A program made the translations under genes and the position numbers. DNA of 64,000 nucleotides from NCBI RefSeq assembly GCF_000179775.1, contig NZ_AEEB01000022.1:1-64000 (forward strand), written 5' to 3'. The notes below the pieces were generated by a model. The model did no database searches. It had not been told where the DNA came from and saw only the letters and a list, made by a program, of their open reading frames with translations. Shown here piece after piece: positions 1-8,472 of the stretch (its first letter is position 1; the number at the start of each line of letters is the position of its first letter). Source of the stretch: Ahrensia sp. R2A130. GTDB lineage: Bacteria > Pseudomonadota > Alphaproteobacteria > Rhizobiales > Rhizobiaceae.

Positions 1-966
1 GGCAACGGTTCGGATACCACGCACAACCCGCCAAACGGTGGTTCCGGCAAAGGATCTGGCAAGGGTTCTGGCAAAGGCTCAGGTAAGGGCTCCGGTAAGG
101 GCTCCGGTAAGGGTTCCGGTAAAGGCTCAGGCAAGGGCTCAGGTAAAGGATCCGGCAAGGGCTCCGGCAAAGGCTCCGGTAAAGGCTCTGGCAAAGGCTC
201 CGGTAAGGGTTCTGGCAAAGGATCCGGCAAGGGCTCAGGTAAAGGCTCCGGTAAGGGTTCTGGCAAAGGATCCGGCAAGGGCTCAGGTAAAGGCTCCGGC
301 AAGGGTTCCGGTAAAGGCTCCGGTAAGGGCTCAGGTAAAGGCTCCGGCAAGGGCTCCGGTAAGGGCTCCGGTAAGGGCTCCGGTAAGGGCTCCGGTAAGG
401 GCTCAGGCAAAGGATCCGGTAAAGGGTCTGGCAAAGGTTCCGGTAAAGGGTCTGGCAAAGGTTCCGACGACGACGACGATGATCACGAGTGCATCGAATA
501 TGATGAAGAACACGTCACCCAGTACCTTCAAGGCACCTCTGGCACCGATACGTTCGTCGTTTCAGGCAACTCTGCAGACTACAATTGGGGTGAGACCCAG
601 GATGGTTCAGGCATTGTAGTTTGGGGTGAGACTGGCAACGATCTGCTCTGGGACTTCGAACAGATCCAGTTTGACGACAAGCTTGTGACCTTCGATGAAG
701 GGAATAGTGAAGATGGTACGGGGTCGACCAATCCCGATGCTGGCCAGACCGTTTCCGATGTAGCAGGCGAAACCCAATACCTGTTCGGCGGCGAAGGGGA
801 CGATACCTTCAAGATTGCTGGCAAGGAGGAAGATTTCGGATTTGCCAAGCTTGAAGGGGAAGACGGTTACGTCGTTTGGAACACCGAGAACGATACCCAC
901 GATATCATATATGAATTCGAGGCAATCGAATTCGAGGACGCAACCGTCGATCTTGACGGCATGTGA
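1..966 (+). CDS. RTX-like acidic protein with GSGK tandem repeats (5' end missing)
   Basis: Reading frame 1 is open from the first base to a TGA at 964-966, so the start lies upstream of the window. The visible product has a short lead-in, then 35 uninterrupted Gly-Ser-Gly-Lys tetrads (bases 40-459), then a run of five Asp, then about 160 acidic residues. That tail contains two similar blocks of the type GTxGxDTF...W-acidic...FE-I-F-D, resembling the beta-roll-associated modules of hemolysin-type (RTX) secreted proteins. The codons of the repeat vary at synonymous sites (Gly GGC/GGT/GGA, Ser TCC/TCA/TCT, Lys AAA/AAG), so this is a coding repeat. Export by type I secretion is an inference; no transporter genes are in view. 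Exact function is unknown. Confidence 0.8.
   Translation, partial: GNGSDTTHNPPNGGSGKGSGKGSGKGSGKGSGKGSGKGSGKGSGKGSGKGSGKGSGKGSGKGSGKGSGKGSGKGSGKGSGKGSGKGSGKGSGKGSGKGSGKGSGKGSGKGSGKGSGKGSGKGSGKGSGKGSGKGSGKGSGKGSGKGSGKGSGKGSDDDDDDHECIEYDEEHVTQYLQGTSGTDTFVVSGNSADYNWGETQDGSGIVVWGETGNDLLWDFEQIQFDDKLVTFDEGNSEDGTGSTNPDAGQTVSDVAGETQYLFGGEGDDTFKIAGKEEDFGFAKLEGEDGYVVWNTENDTHDIIYEFEAIEFEDATVDLDGM
40..459 (+). repeat. 35 x 12-bp tandem repeat coding Gly-Ser-Gly-Lys
   Basis: The 12-bp unit GGN-TCN-GGY-AAR is repeated 35 times with no indels. Only third positions differ between units. Inside it, bases 196-243 are repeated exactly at 244-291, a recent 48-bp (four-unit) duplication. The array ends where a poly-Asp stretch begins at base 466. 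Confidence 0.95.
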
Positions 967-991
967 TCCAACTCAATTGAGCCAAGAAACG

Positions 992-1021
992 AAAGGCCGG
1001 GCTGAAAAGCCCGGCCTTTTT
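992..1021. terminator. Rho-independent terminator, probably bidirectional
   Basis: A GC-rich perfect stem (AAAGGCCGGGC / GCCCGGCCTTT) with a six-base loop is followed by a T run on the plus strand; the 5' A-rich side gives a weaker T tract on the minus strand. It sits 26 bp after the stop of the RTX-like gene and could also stop transcription leaving the convergent SDR gene. Confidence 0.9.
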
Positions 1022-1201
1022 CATTTTCCGAAGGGTCAGCCGCGCAGTTAAAACCTGCTAAAATCTGCGCACACTGCCTAAAGCGAGAAAACTGCAATCG
1101 TGAAATCGCTCTTCTTCATGTCGCAGTGGCAGTAAAATTCGAATTGGCGAAGCCGACCTAACATTGATCCGGACTGCACAAATCAAGAAAAGACATTGTA
1201 T

Positions 1202-1948
1202 TTAATACGTTGCCCGGCCTCCGGAAATATCAAATACACCGCCGGTGGTGAAACTGTTTTCCTGCGAACACAGCCAAGCGATCATGGACGCTGCTTCGTC
1301 AAGTTCGAGGAAACGAGCGCGGGGAATTTTCGACAGCATGTATTGTATATGCTCCTCGCTCATTTGATCGAAAATTCGGGTGCGCGCGGCAGCAGGCGTG
1401 ACGCAGTTCACCGCCACATCCACATCTGCCATCTCTTTGCCGAGCGATTTCGTCAATCCGATTACGGCCGCTTTGGAGGACGAATAAGCCGACGCACCGG
1501 GATTACCCTCTTTGCCTGCGACTGAAGCAATGTTGACGATGCGGCCATAATTCTGCGCGCGCATTGAGGCGGCAACCACCTTGTTCACGTGGAAAGTACC
1601 AAGAAGATTGATCTCCACGATCTGCCGGAATTCTTCAACGTTGTAGTCCGCCACCGGCGCGTTAGAACCCGCGATGCCTGCCGCATTCACCAGTATGTCG
1701 ACGCGACCAAGGTCACGTATGGTGCGGGCGTAAGCCGCCTGAACACTGCTCCAATCAGCAACGTTGACCTCCACCGCTTTTGTATCGCCGTTCAAGTGGG
1801 ATGCGGTGCTCGCAGCAAGATCTATGTCCATGTCCCATAGGCTGAGCGTCGCTCCACCCTGTTTCAACCGCTCGGCCACGGCTTTTCCTATGCCCTGTGC
1901 TCCGCCGGTAACGACGGCCACACGACCATTGAAATCATAGTTGTTCAT
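1202..1948 (-). CDS. SDR-family NAD(P)-dependent oxidoreductase
   Basis: A 248-residue classical short-chain dehydrogenase. It has the N-terminal nucleotide-binding motif TGGAQGIG, the NAAG motif, the catalytic Ser in IASVAG and the YxxxK pair in SAYSSSKAA, plus a typical C-terminal TGGVFDISGG. The fold and length match FabG-like and sugar-alcohol dehydrogenases; the substrate cannot be read from sequence. It is the last gene of the long minus-strand catabolic run, 24 bp after the SMP-30/isochorismatase-like gene, so it probably oxidises or reduces an intermediate of that pathway. The ATG follows a GAGGGAC-type ribosome site. Confidence 0.9.
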   Translation of the reverse strand: MNNYDFNGRVAVVTGGAQGIGKAVAERLKQGGATLSLWDMDIDLAASTASHLNGDTKAVEVNVADWSSVQAAYARTIRDLGRVDILVNAAGIAGSNAPVADYNVEEFRQIVEINLLGTFHVNKVVAASMRAQNYGRIVNIASVAGKEGNPGASAYSSSKAAVIGLTKSLGKEMADVDVAVNCVTPAAARTRIFDQMSEEHIQYMLSKIPRARFLELDEAASMIAWLCSQENSFTTGGVFDISGGRATY

Positions 1949-1972
1949 GATCAGGTCCCTCTCGTTTGAAAT

Positions 1973-3613
1973 TTATCGAAGCGCGGCAATGACGGCATCA
2001 ACGTTGGTAACGGTAGATACGCTGGTCAGCCCAAATTCAATGGATGCGCGGTGCCATTCTGCGTTCATAGTCGAACAGGCATCTTCCGGCACGATGACAG
2101 TGTAACCCTTGTCGGCTCCTGTACGCGCCGTGTGCTCCACACTCATATTCGTCCACGAGCCTGTCGATATGATCGTGTCTCGAAACGCCCCCTTCACATA
2201 GTTCTCCAATCGGCCGGATTCCCATGCACTCATGGAAAGTTTTTCTACCACAAGATCGCCGGTTTGCGGCTCAAGGCCCGACACGGGTTGAACACCCCAC
2301 GTGCCCCGAACCAACGCATTGCTGTCGACCAAACCTTCCATAAGAGGCGAGTTTCGCCGCATTGCCGGATGTCCCGGCTCGGCGACCATCCACACATGAA
2401 TGATGAGGACACCGGCTGCCCGGCATGCCTCCGCCAGACGTTTTACGTTGGCAACAACGTTCTGCTCTCTCGCGTGATCCGGCGACCCGGTGTCAGCAAA
2501 TGCCCCACCGTCCATCATCACATCATTTTGCAAATCCTGAATGATGAGAACAGTGCGGTTGCCATCAAGTTGCAGGGAAGCATCATCAGCAGAAGCAACA
2601 TCGGTGGCTTGAGAAGCAGAAACAGGCGCGCCGCCTACTCCTGAAGACGGTGATGCGATAGGTGCGGCATCCTCATGCTCAGCCGGTGCATTCAAAGCAG
2701 CTGCCATGAACGGCTCACGGCGCGGCAAAACCTTGGTCTTGACCGCGTACAATGACGTGCTGGCGCAGATGAAAAGGGTGTCCCAATTGTTACCGCCCCA
2801 ATGCAGATTTGCAGCCATCTCCGGCACATTGAGCTTCCCGATCAAGCGACCGTGGAAATCGTAGACCCAAACACCACCCGGCGCTGTGACCCACACATTG
2901 CCTTTGGCATCCGCCTTCATCCCATCGGGCAACCCCGCCTTGTTTGGATCGCTGATACCAGAGGCAAACAGCCGTCCGTTTGTCAGTCGACCATCATTGG
3001 CAACATCAAACATGCGGATGTTAGCTTGGTCGGTATCGTTCACCCACATCCAACGCTGGCAGGGAGAGAAGCACAGACCATTAGGCTGGTTGAACATGTA
3101 GCGATCAGAGACCAATTGCGGTTCATCTCCGGGCCGATGATCCGTCGGCAGACGATAGACTCCCTGAAAACCCAATTCCGTCTCGCGAGGCACACCGAAA
3201 TGCTCCATCCGGCCATAAGTCGGGTCAGTAAAGTAAATCGAGCCGTCGTTTCGCACGATCACATCGTTGGGCGAGTTCAACTCTTTGCCTTCGAAATGAG
3301 AGCACAGCACCTCTCGCGTGCCATCGGGCCGGAACCGCACCAGCGACGAGGTGGAATGCTCGCACACGATCAAATTAAGCGCAGCATCGTAGGTCATGCC
3401 GTTGCCTTTATTGGACGGACGCTGAACCTCGTGAACGCCGGAACTGTCCCACAATCGGCGCACATCACCTGGCATGTCGGAGAACAACAGATGATGCTCG
3501 ACCGGATGCCAGATCGGCCCTTCCGTAAAGATGAACCCTGTACCCAACTGTTCGACAGGCGCGTGCTCGTCGATCAACTCATGGAACGATGGATGGATTG
3601 CTTCATGGTTCAT
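1973..3613 (-). CDS. SMP-30/gluconolactonase domain fused to isochorismatase-like domain
   Basis: A 546-residue two-domain protein. Residues about 1-310 are an SMP-30/gluconolactonase six-bladed propeller: FTEGPIW carries the metal-binding Glu, followed by NSPNDV, FTDPTYG, NQPNG and GLPDGMK with the metal Asp. A flexible Ala/Ser-rich linker follows. Residues about 345-546 are an isochorismatase-like cysteine hydrolase fold with the catalytic Asp (IIQDLQND) and Lys (VEKLSMS). The nucleophile Cys of the family motif TNxC is Ser here (TNMSVEHT, about residue 491), so this half may be inactive or altered. The start was chosen at 3613 because AAGGAGG precedes that ATG at good spacing; an upstream start would overlap the preceding gene. 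The likely role is lactone hydrolysis. Confidence 0.85.
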   Translation of the reverse strand: MNHEAIHPSFHELIDEHAPVEQLGTGFIFTEGPIWHPVEHHLLFSDMPGDVRRLWDSSGVHEVQRPSNKGNGMTYDAALNLIVCEHSTSSLVRFRPDGTREVLCSHFEGKELNSPNDVIVRNDGSIYFTDPTYGRMEHFGVPRETELGFQGVYRLPTDHRPGDEPQLVSDRYMFNQPNGLCFSPCQRWMWVNDTDQANIRMFDVANDGRLTNGRLFASGISDPNKAGLPDGMKADAKGNVWVTAPGGVWVYDFHGRLIGKLNVPEMAANLHWGGNNWDTLFICASTSLYAVKTKVLPRREPFMAAALNAPAEHEDAAPIASPSSGVGGAPVSASQATDVASADDASLQLDGNRTVLIIQDLQNDVMMDGGAFADTGSPDHAREQNVVANVKRLAEACRAAGVLIIHVWMVAEPGHPAMRRNSPLMEGLVDSNALVRGTWGVQPVSGLEPQTGDLVVEKLSMSAWESGRLENYVKGAFRDTIISTGSWTNMSVEHTARTGADKGYTVIVPEDACSTMNAEWHRASIEFGLTSVSTVTNVDAVIAALR

Positions 3614-3632
3614 ATGACCGTCCTCCTTCGCG

Positions 3633-4481
3633 TTACATCGGGAACCAGTCACGGTCCGGCACTGTCTCTGTTATCGGTCCCGGCACCTGCATACCGAGGC
3701 GGCCAACGACCTTCTGGTTCTGGATTTTTGCAGGCTTATCGTGGATCGGCAGCAAGAACGTATAATTGTTCAGCAACTTCTTGATCGCCCCCTTCTCCTC
3801 GCGTTTCGTCTGCGAATGGTTTCCTGTCACGCGTGGCTCCATGTAATTGTTGGTCATCACATGGTTCACGATCTGATCGTTGAAATCGTAGATCACATCA
3901 CCGCAGATGCAGGCGAGGCCTTCGGCGGTATCCACGATTACATTCATTGATCCTTCTGTGTGCGCCCCTGCCGCCTCACACCAAACGCCGGGAATGATTT
4001 CTTCAGCACCGGTGATTTCCAGATCAAGAAACCGCATAGCCTCATCTTCATAGATGCGGTCCACCAAGTGTTTGATGTCCGGCTTCGGGTATTGCGGATA
4101 CATGATGCCCGAGACTGAAAATTCCATCTCCCGCCGGTTCAAACATACCGTTGTGTTCATTGGGAATTTGTCGTCCTGACCGGCGTGATCAATGTGCAGA
4201 TGTGTGTGCAAAATGTACCTGATATCGCCAAGTTTCAGCCCGTGTTTGGCCAGCTGGTTTTCAATCAGGTTGTCGTGGAATTGCAGCCCGCGCATCCCGA
4301 GCGACTCCATGATCGCGTTGTCACGATAACCGGTATCCACCAACACAGGGTAAGTGCCACCGAGGATCAGAAAGCCGTAAACAGGCACACGCCTCGCGCG
4401 ACCACATTCGTGACCGAGCACGAGAAAGCTTGTTTCCAGTTCGATGTCACCATAGTCGAGCACGTGAATTTCGAGTGCCAT
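3633..4481 (-). CDS. Metallo-beta-lactamase-fold hydrolase, AHL-lactonase-like
   Basis: A 282-residue protein with the complete dinuclear metal set: HLHIDH at residues 94-99, a later His in GAHTEGS, Asp in CGDVIYD and His in LPIHDKP. This arrangement is that of the lactonase branch of the superfamily (AttM/BlcC/AiiA-like). No luxI/luxR genes are nearby and it sits among two other lactone-type hydrolases, so a catabolic lactonase or esterase is a more natural reading than quorum quenching; that is inference. It begins 23 bp after the amidohydrolase stop and ends 19 bp before the SMP-30 fusion start, in the same transcription unit. Confidence 0.88.
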   Translation of the reverse strand: MALEIHVLDYGDIELETSFLVLGHECGRARRVPVYGFLILGGTYPVLVDTGYRDNAIMESLGMRGLQFHDNLIENQLAKHGLKLGDIRYILHTHLHIDHAGQDDKFPMNTTVCLNRREMEFSVSGIMYPQYPKPDIKHLVDRIYEDEAMRFLDLEITGAEEIIPGVWCEAAGAHTEGSMNVIVDTAEGLACICGDVIYDFNDQIVNHVMTNNYMEPRVTGNHSQTKREEKGAIKKLLNNYTFLLPIHDKPAKIQNQKVVGRLGMQVPGPITETVPDRDWFPM

Positions 4482-4504
4482 GTCGGTCCCTCCCAGGATG
4501 TGAT

Positions 4505-5380
4505 TCAGATGCGGTAAACCCGCGCTGCCGTGTCGTTAAAAATTGATTTTTGTCGTGCCTTGGACAGGCCTGCCGTCGCGTTGCGAAAGGCCGCGAACAA
4601 ATCGCCATACGAGGTCCAAAGTTTTTCGATGGGGTAGTTGGAACCGTAAAGACAGCGCGTCGCACCGAAGATGCGAACGGAATTCTCCACCATTTCCGCA
4701 ACGAAAGCTGGATCGTTGCGATGAATGAACGTGCCGAAGGCAGATAGCTTGCAAACGACGTTCTTGGATTTGGCGAGACGCTTCATTCCCGCTTCCCAGT
4801 TGCGCCAACCTTCTGGAGTCGTGTCCTCCAACATGCCCGCGTGCTGCAAAATGAAAGTGACGTCAGGGCAAGACTCTGCAAGACCGGCAGCATCCACCAT
4901 CTGCGCCTCGAACACCTGTAAATCGAACGACCATCCGTAGTCGGCCAGATGCGCAATATTACGCCGTACTGTCGGGTCAGCGGGCAGACCTGCATGGGGT
5001 GCGAAACGATAGAGTGGGTTCGGATGCCAATGCAGTTGCTGACGAATGCCCCGCATCAGCGGGTAGTCCTTCAGCTTGTCGAACTGCAGACGAACGTCAT
5101 CCACCGTAAAATCCGCATAGCCGACGATAGCGTGGGGCCAGCCCGTGCGGTCGGCCTCCGACTGCACCCAAGCTACTTCATCAGCTGCCCAATTCGGAGC
5201 CCAGTTGGCCTGCACGTAAACCGACTTTTCGATACCTGTACCTTCGATGTCGGTGAGAAACTCCTCGATTGGATAGTCACGCTTAATCGCGGCATAGGGG
5301 CCAAAAATGCGTGGTTGCTCAGGGCCGAGCAACCAAGGCAAGTCCTTCTGCCGCCAGATGTGATGATGCGCATCAATCAT
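4505..5380 (-). CDS. Amidohydrolase_2 family metal-dependent hydrolase
   Basis: A 291-residue TIM-barrel hydrolase opening with the metal motif DAHHHIW and carrying the barrel-strand His in ILQHAG and the late YGSNYPIE, where the family has its catalytic Asp region (Asp is replaced by Asn in this copy of the SD/SN-P motif). Relatives include L-fuconolactone, galactarolactone and 2-pyrone-4,6-dicarboxylate lactonases. It overlaps the VWA gene by ATGA, so the two are probably translationally coupled. The substrate is unknown; lactone hydrolysis is the best guess given its neighbours. Confidence 0.85.
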   Translation of the reverse strand: MIDAHHHIWRQKDLPWLLGPEQPRIFGPYAAIKRDYPIEEFLTDIEGTGIEKSVYVQANWAPNWAADEVAWVQSEADRTGWPHAIVGYADFTVDDVRLQFDKLKDYPLMRGIRQQLHWHPNPLYRFAPHAGLPADPTVRRNIAHLADYGWSFDLQVFEAQMVDAAGLAESCPDVTFILQHAGMLEDTTPEGWRNWEAGMKRLAKSKNVVCKLSAFGTFIHRNDPAFVAEMVENSVRIFGATRCLYGSNYPIEKLWTSYGDLFAAFRNATAGLSKARQKSIFNDTAARVYRI

Positions 5381-6558
5381 GCCGCACTCCTCGACTGAAT
5401 CTGGGTCTGCGGCCGTGGCTGGCGATGACGGGCAAGGGACAGGATATGCTCGGCTACGGCTGCAATGGAGCTGCCGTCAGCAAGCGTGTTCAAGTACTGT
5501 TGCGACGCAGACAGCGCTTCAGTGCGCGGAGCGAATTCAGGATCAGCAGCAAGGGGTGATAGCCAGTCCAATCGCCACGCCATACGCGAGATACGAGCAA
5601 CGCAATCAACCATCGTGTTTGGCTCGCCGCGTTCCAGACCGTCAGAAAGAACCACCACCGCAGCGCCCCGCAAAGCACCCGCAAAACGTGGAACAGCAAG
5701 AAGGGCCGCCAAGGCATCACCTATTCGGGTGCCACCATCAAAGTCGGAAACAAGACCCGCGACCGTATCAAGGGCGCGTTGGGTTTCCTTGATCCGCAAT
5801 GCCGGCGTTACCCGGGTGAGCCTGGTTCCAAGCGTGAAAACTTCAGCGCGATCAGCCGCCTGTACCACCGCATGGGCCAATCGCATGGTCGGCTCGGACT
5901 GCTGCGCCATTGATCCGGAAACATCCACCAACAAAACAAGCGGACGTTGTCGGGTCTTTCGCCTAGTAGTGGGCAGTTTAAGGAGCTCTCCGTCACGGCG
6001 CACCGCCTCCCGCAAGGCACGACGCATATCGAGCCTGTCGCCGCGATTGGCTGGCCGACGCCTGTACGACAACCGCCTCGGCAAAAGTTTAGGAGCGTTT
6101 CGTGTAAAATGGCGCAGAACTTCAGCACTATCGAAGCCCACAAATTCACGCTGCGATAGTGCTTCTGATCGAGATGCCTCCGCGCCGACTTCCGTATCGT
6201 CGCTATCCACTTCAACATCACGACTTGTATCGCGCGGGTCGAGCGCCTGCATTTCGTCTTCATCATCTCCGGTAGCCGGAGCACTTATGGCCTGATCAAG
6301 GAAAAAAGCGCGAAACAGCGCATCGTAAATCGACCATCGTGCACGAGGAATGGCAAGCATCGCGATACCAGCCTTGTGAATGTCGTTGATATCGCGCGGC
6401 CCCAGAAGCCCCACCGCTTCAATGAAGCCAGTGGTTTGTTCAGGCGCGATGGCAAAGCCGTTGTTGCGCAGCACATGGGCGAAATCGACGAAGGCGCGAG
6501 TTGCCTTTGGCATGATAGACGGCATGGTGGATGCCATTGCGGAACCGAGCGCGTTCAT
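5377..6558 (-). CDS. VWA-domain protein, CoxE-like
   Basis: A 393-residue protein with a basic/acidic middle and a C-terminal von Willebrand A domain. The MIDAS metal site is intact: DVSGS at about residues 212-216, a Thr in GGTRIG and Asp in LSDGLE. This is the CoxE/MoxR-associated family that partners a MoxR AAA+ ATPase in maturing the active site of form I CO dehydrogenase and related molybdenum hydroxylases. Here the ATPase gene lies directly upstream and overlaps by ATGA, matching the known coxD-coxE pairing. The acidic patch at about residues 98-125 is a likely disordered insert. Confidence 0.85.
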   Translation of the reverse strand: MNALGSAMASTMPSIMPKATRAFVDFAHVLRNNGFAIAPEQTTGFIEAVGLLGPRDINDIHKAGIAMLAIPRARWSIYDALFRAFFLDQAISAPATGDDEDEMQALDPRDTSRDVEVDSDDTEVGAEASRSEALSQREFVGFDSAEVLRHFTRNAPKLLPRRLSYRRRPANRGDRLDMRRALREAVRRDGELLKLPTTRRKTRQRPLVLLVDVSGSMAQQSEPTMRLAHAVVQAADRAEVFTLGTRLTRVTPALRIKETQRALDTVAGLVSDFDGGTRIGDALAALLAVPRFAGALRGAAVVVLSDGLERGEPNTMVDCVARISRMAWRLDWLSPLAADPEFAPRTEALSASQQYLNTLADGSSIAAVAEHILSLARHRQPRPQTQIQSRSAA

Positions 6559-7436
6559 GCCGCTGCTCCCTGCAACAGGTCGTCTAAACGCGGTGCCACG
6601 AAATTCAGATCGTCATGGTCCTTCAGTGCCACGCCGATAGCCTTGCGAAACGCATCCGGCCACGGATCGCCTTGACCATGAAGAAGCGTGACGGCTTCCG
6701 ACCATTCGACGGTCTCTGCAACGCCCGGCGGCTTCACCAACGGCTCCTGCCGCAAGCGCCCGACCGCTGCCACGACAGCATCTGCGGTTGCACGCGCAAC
6801 TGAACTCGCACGAGCCATGACGATTTCGGCTTCCAGCTCAGGCTCAGGGTAGTCAATCCAGTGATAAACGCAGCGGCGACGAAGAGCTTCGTGCAGGTCC
6901 CGCGTACGGTTGGATGTGAGCAACACAACCGGCGGCGCGATTGCGCGCACCGTACCTGTCTCAGGAATTGAGATCGAGAAGTCGGAGAGAAACTCCAAGA
7001 GGAACGCCTCGAACTCCTGGTCGGCACGATCAATTTCATCGATCAGCAACACACAATCACTTGGATGGCGAAGCGCTTCCAGCATGGGTCGTTCCAGCAG
7101 GAATTCGTCTGCATAGATGTTGATGTATTCATCGCCCGCCTGTCGGATCGCCAGCATCTGGCGGGGGTAGTTCCACTCGTAAAGCGCAGCTGACGCATCA
7201 ATGCCCTCAAAGCATTGCAGGCGGACCACACGCCGCCCCAAGACCGCACCAATTGCCTTTGCAGCCTCCGTTTTGCCAACGCCGGGGGCGCCCTCCAGCA
7301 ACAACGGCTTACCCAATGCAAGGGACAGATAGCCTGCGGTCGACAGCCGTTCATCGGCAATATATTGCGCACCAGTCAGCGCAGCCTGCAGCGCCTGCGC
7401 AGAGTCTATGCCGACAATGGAGCGCTGCACGGCCAT
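6555..7436 (-). CDS. MoxR-family AAA+ ATPase, CoxD-like
   Basis: A 293-residue AAA+ ATPase with Walker A GAPGVGKT (residues 49-56), Walker B VLLIDEIDRA, sensor-1 LLTSNRTRDL and the MoxR-type C-terminal lid. CoxD in Oligotropha is a membrane-associated ATPase needed to build the CO dehydrogenase active site; by analogy this protein would remodel or mature the Mo hydroxylase encoded just upstream. It starts 4 bp after the stop of the second large-subunit gene and overlaps the VWA gene, so all three are likely made together. Confidence 0.88.
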   Translation of the reverse strand: MAVQRSIVGIDSAQALQAALTGAQYIADERLSTAGYLSLALGKPLLLEGAPGVGKTEAAKAIGAVLGRRVVRLQCFEGIDASAALYEWNYPRQMLAIRQAGDEYINIYADEFLLERPMLEALRHPSDCVLLIDEIDRADQEFEAFLLEFLSDFSISIPETGTVRAIAPPVVLLTSNRTRDLHEALRRRCVYHWIDYPEPELEAEIVMARASSVARATADAVVAAVGRLRQEPLVKPPGVAETVEWSEAVTLLHGQGDPWPDAFRKAIGVALKDHDDLNFVAPRLDDLLQGAAA

Positions 7437-7440
7437 CAGA

Positions 7441-8472
7441 TCATGCCCCCCAATTCATACCTTGAGGACGCGCGCCACCGTTGGCCTGCATACCGCGCAA
7501 AATCTTTTCCGGCGTAATCGGCAAACTATCGCAGCGAACGCCGACAGCGTTGTATACTGCGTTTGCTACGGCTGGCAGCAGCGGGTTGGCACACATCTCA
7601 CCCGGCCCTTTACCGCCGAATGGCGCACCTTCAGCAGGCCGCTCCAAAATTGCCAGATGGTGCGGAACCACCTGCCCCGGTCCCGGCATCAGATACTGAT
7701 TGAAGTCGGTAGGGCCATGCTTGCGGTCCGGGTAATAAGGCTCAGTTGTTTCGTAAAGCGCATGGGAAATACCCATCCATGCACCGCCAACGAGCTGTTG
7801 TTCCACCATTTTGGGATTCAGCGCGCGGCCAACTTCGTAGGCCGAATTTACCTCAAGCACTTCGACATCACCGGTTTCGTCATCGACCTGTAGATCGAGC
7901 ACGACGGCAGCATGAGCGAAGCAAGATACTGGTGTTTGCTCGCCTGTTTCTGGATCTACATCGGACATGGGAACAAGGAATATACCTCGTCCGGAAAGCG
8001 TACGTCCCTGTTCGAATTGTGCGGCAAGTGCTGTGTCCATGACGGTGATTGAACGCGACGGCGCGCCCTTCACATGGATATTGCCCTTGCCATCCGTCTC
8101 AAGGTCGCTGGCGGAAACTTCCAGTTCTTCAGCAGCGGCTTCCAACATGACGCCCCGTGCTTCTTGCGCTGCGGCAATAACGGCGTTGCCCATGCGGTGG
8201 GTGCCACGCGATGCAAACGATCCCATATCATGCGGGCCGGTGTCGCTATCAGCGGTATCCACATAGACGTCTTCAATTGGTACGCCCAGCGTCTCCGCCG
8301 CGATCTGACGGGTGACGCTTTTCATACCCTGCCCCAGATCGATAGCAGACAACGTAACCATGAACTTGCCGTCTGGCGTGGAATGCACCAGCGCTTGTGA
8401 AGGGTCGCCGCCAAGGTTCATGCCGATAGGATAGTTGATCGCCGCAAAGCCGCGGCCCTTGTGCCAAGTCAT
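7441..8472 (-). CDS. Molybdenum hydroxylase large subunit, C-terminal half (split CoxL-like)
   Basis: A 343-residue protein matching only the second molybdopterin-binding half of xanthine-oxidase-family large subunits. It has GQGMKSVTRQIAAE, the DTADSDTGPHDMGSFASR stretch, and near the end GKGPGEM, which holds the equivalent of the catalytic Glu. The normal family member is one chain of about 750-800 residues; here the other half is the gene directly upstream, overlapping by ATGA. The break falls at the junction between the two Mo-cofactor-binding domains, so an intact enzyme could assemble from two chains. It is not a decayed gene: both parts are in frame and motif-complete. Confidence 0.88.
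   Translation of the reverse strand: MTWHKGRGFAAINYPIGMNLGGDPSQALVHSTPDGKFMVTLSAIDLGQGMKSVTRQIAAETLGVPIEDVYVDTADSDTGPHDMGSFASRGTHRMGNAVIAAAQEARGVMLEAAAEELEVSASDLETDGKGNIHVKGAPSRSITVMDTALAAQFEQGRTLSGRGIFLVPMSDVDPETGEQTPVSCFAHAAVVLDLQVDDETGDVEVLEVNSAYEVGRALNPKMVEQQLVGGAWMGISHALYETTEPYYPDRKHGPTDFNQYLMPGPGQVVPHHLAILERPAEGAPFGGKGPGEMCANPLLPAVANAVYNAVGVRCDSLPITPEKILRGMQANGGARPQGMNWGA

Noticed and set aside
40-459. Short regular repeats that could be taken for a CRISPR array
   Set aside because: Units are contiguous with no spacers, 12 bp long, in frame and differ only at synonymous positions, so they are coding.
38-619. A Pro/Ala/Lys-rich 193-codon frame at the window start
   Set aside because: It is the +1 shadow of the GSGK repeat; the true frame continues into the RTX-like acidic domain and the terminator-backed stop.
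3633-4481. Quorum-quenching AHL lactonase
   Set aside because: The fold fits, but there are no luxI/luxR genes nearby and the setting is catabolic, so I name only the fold and lactonase-like nature.
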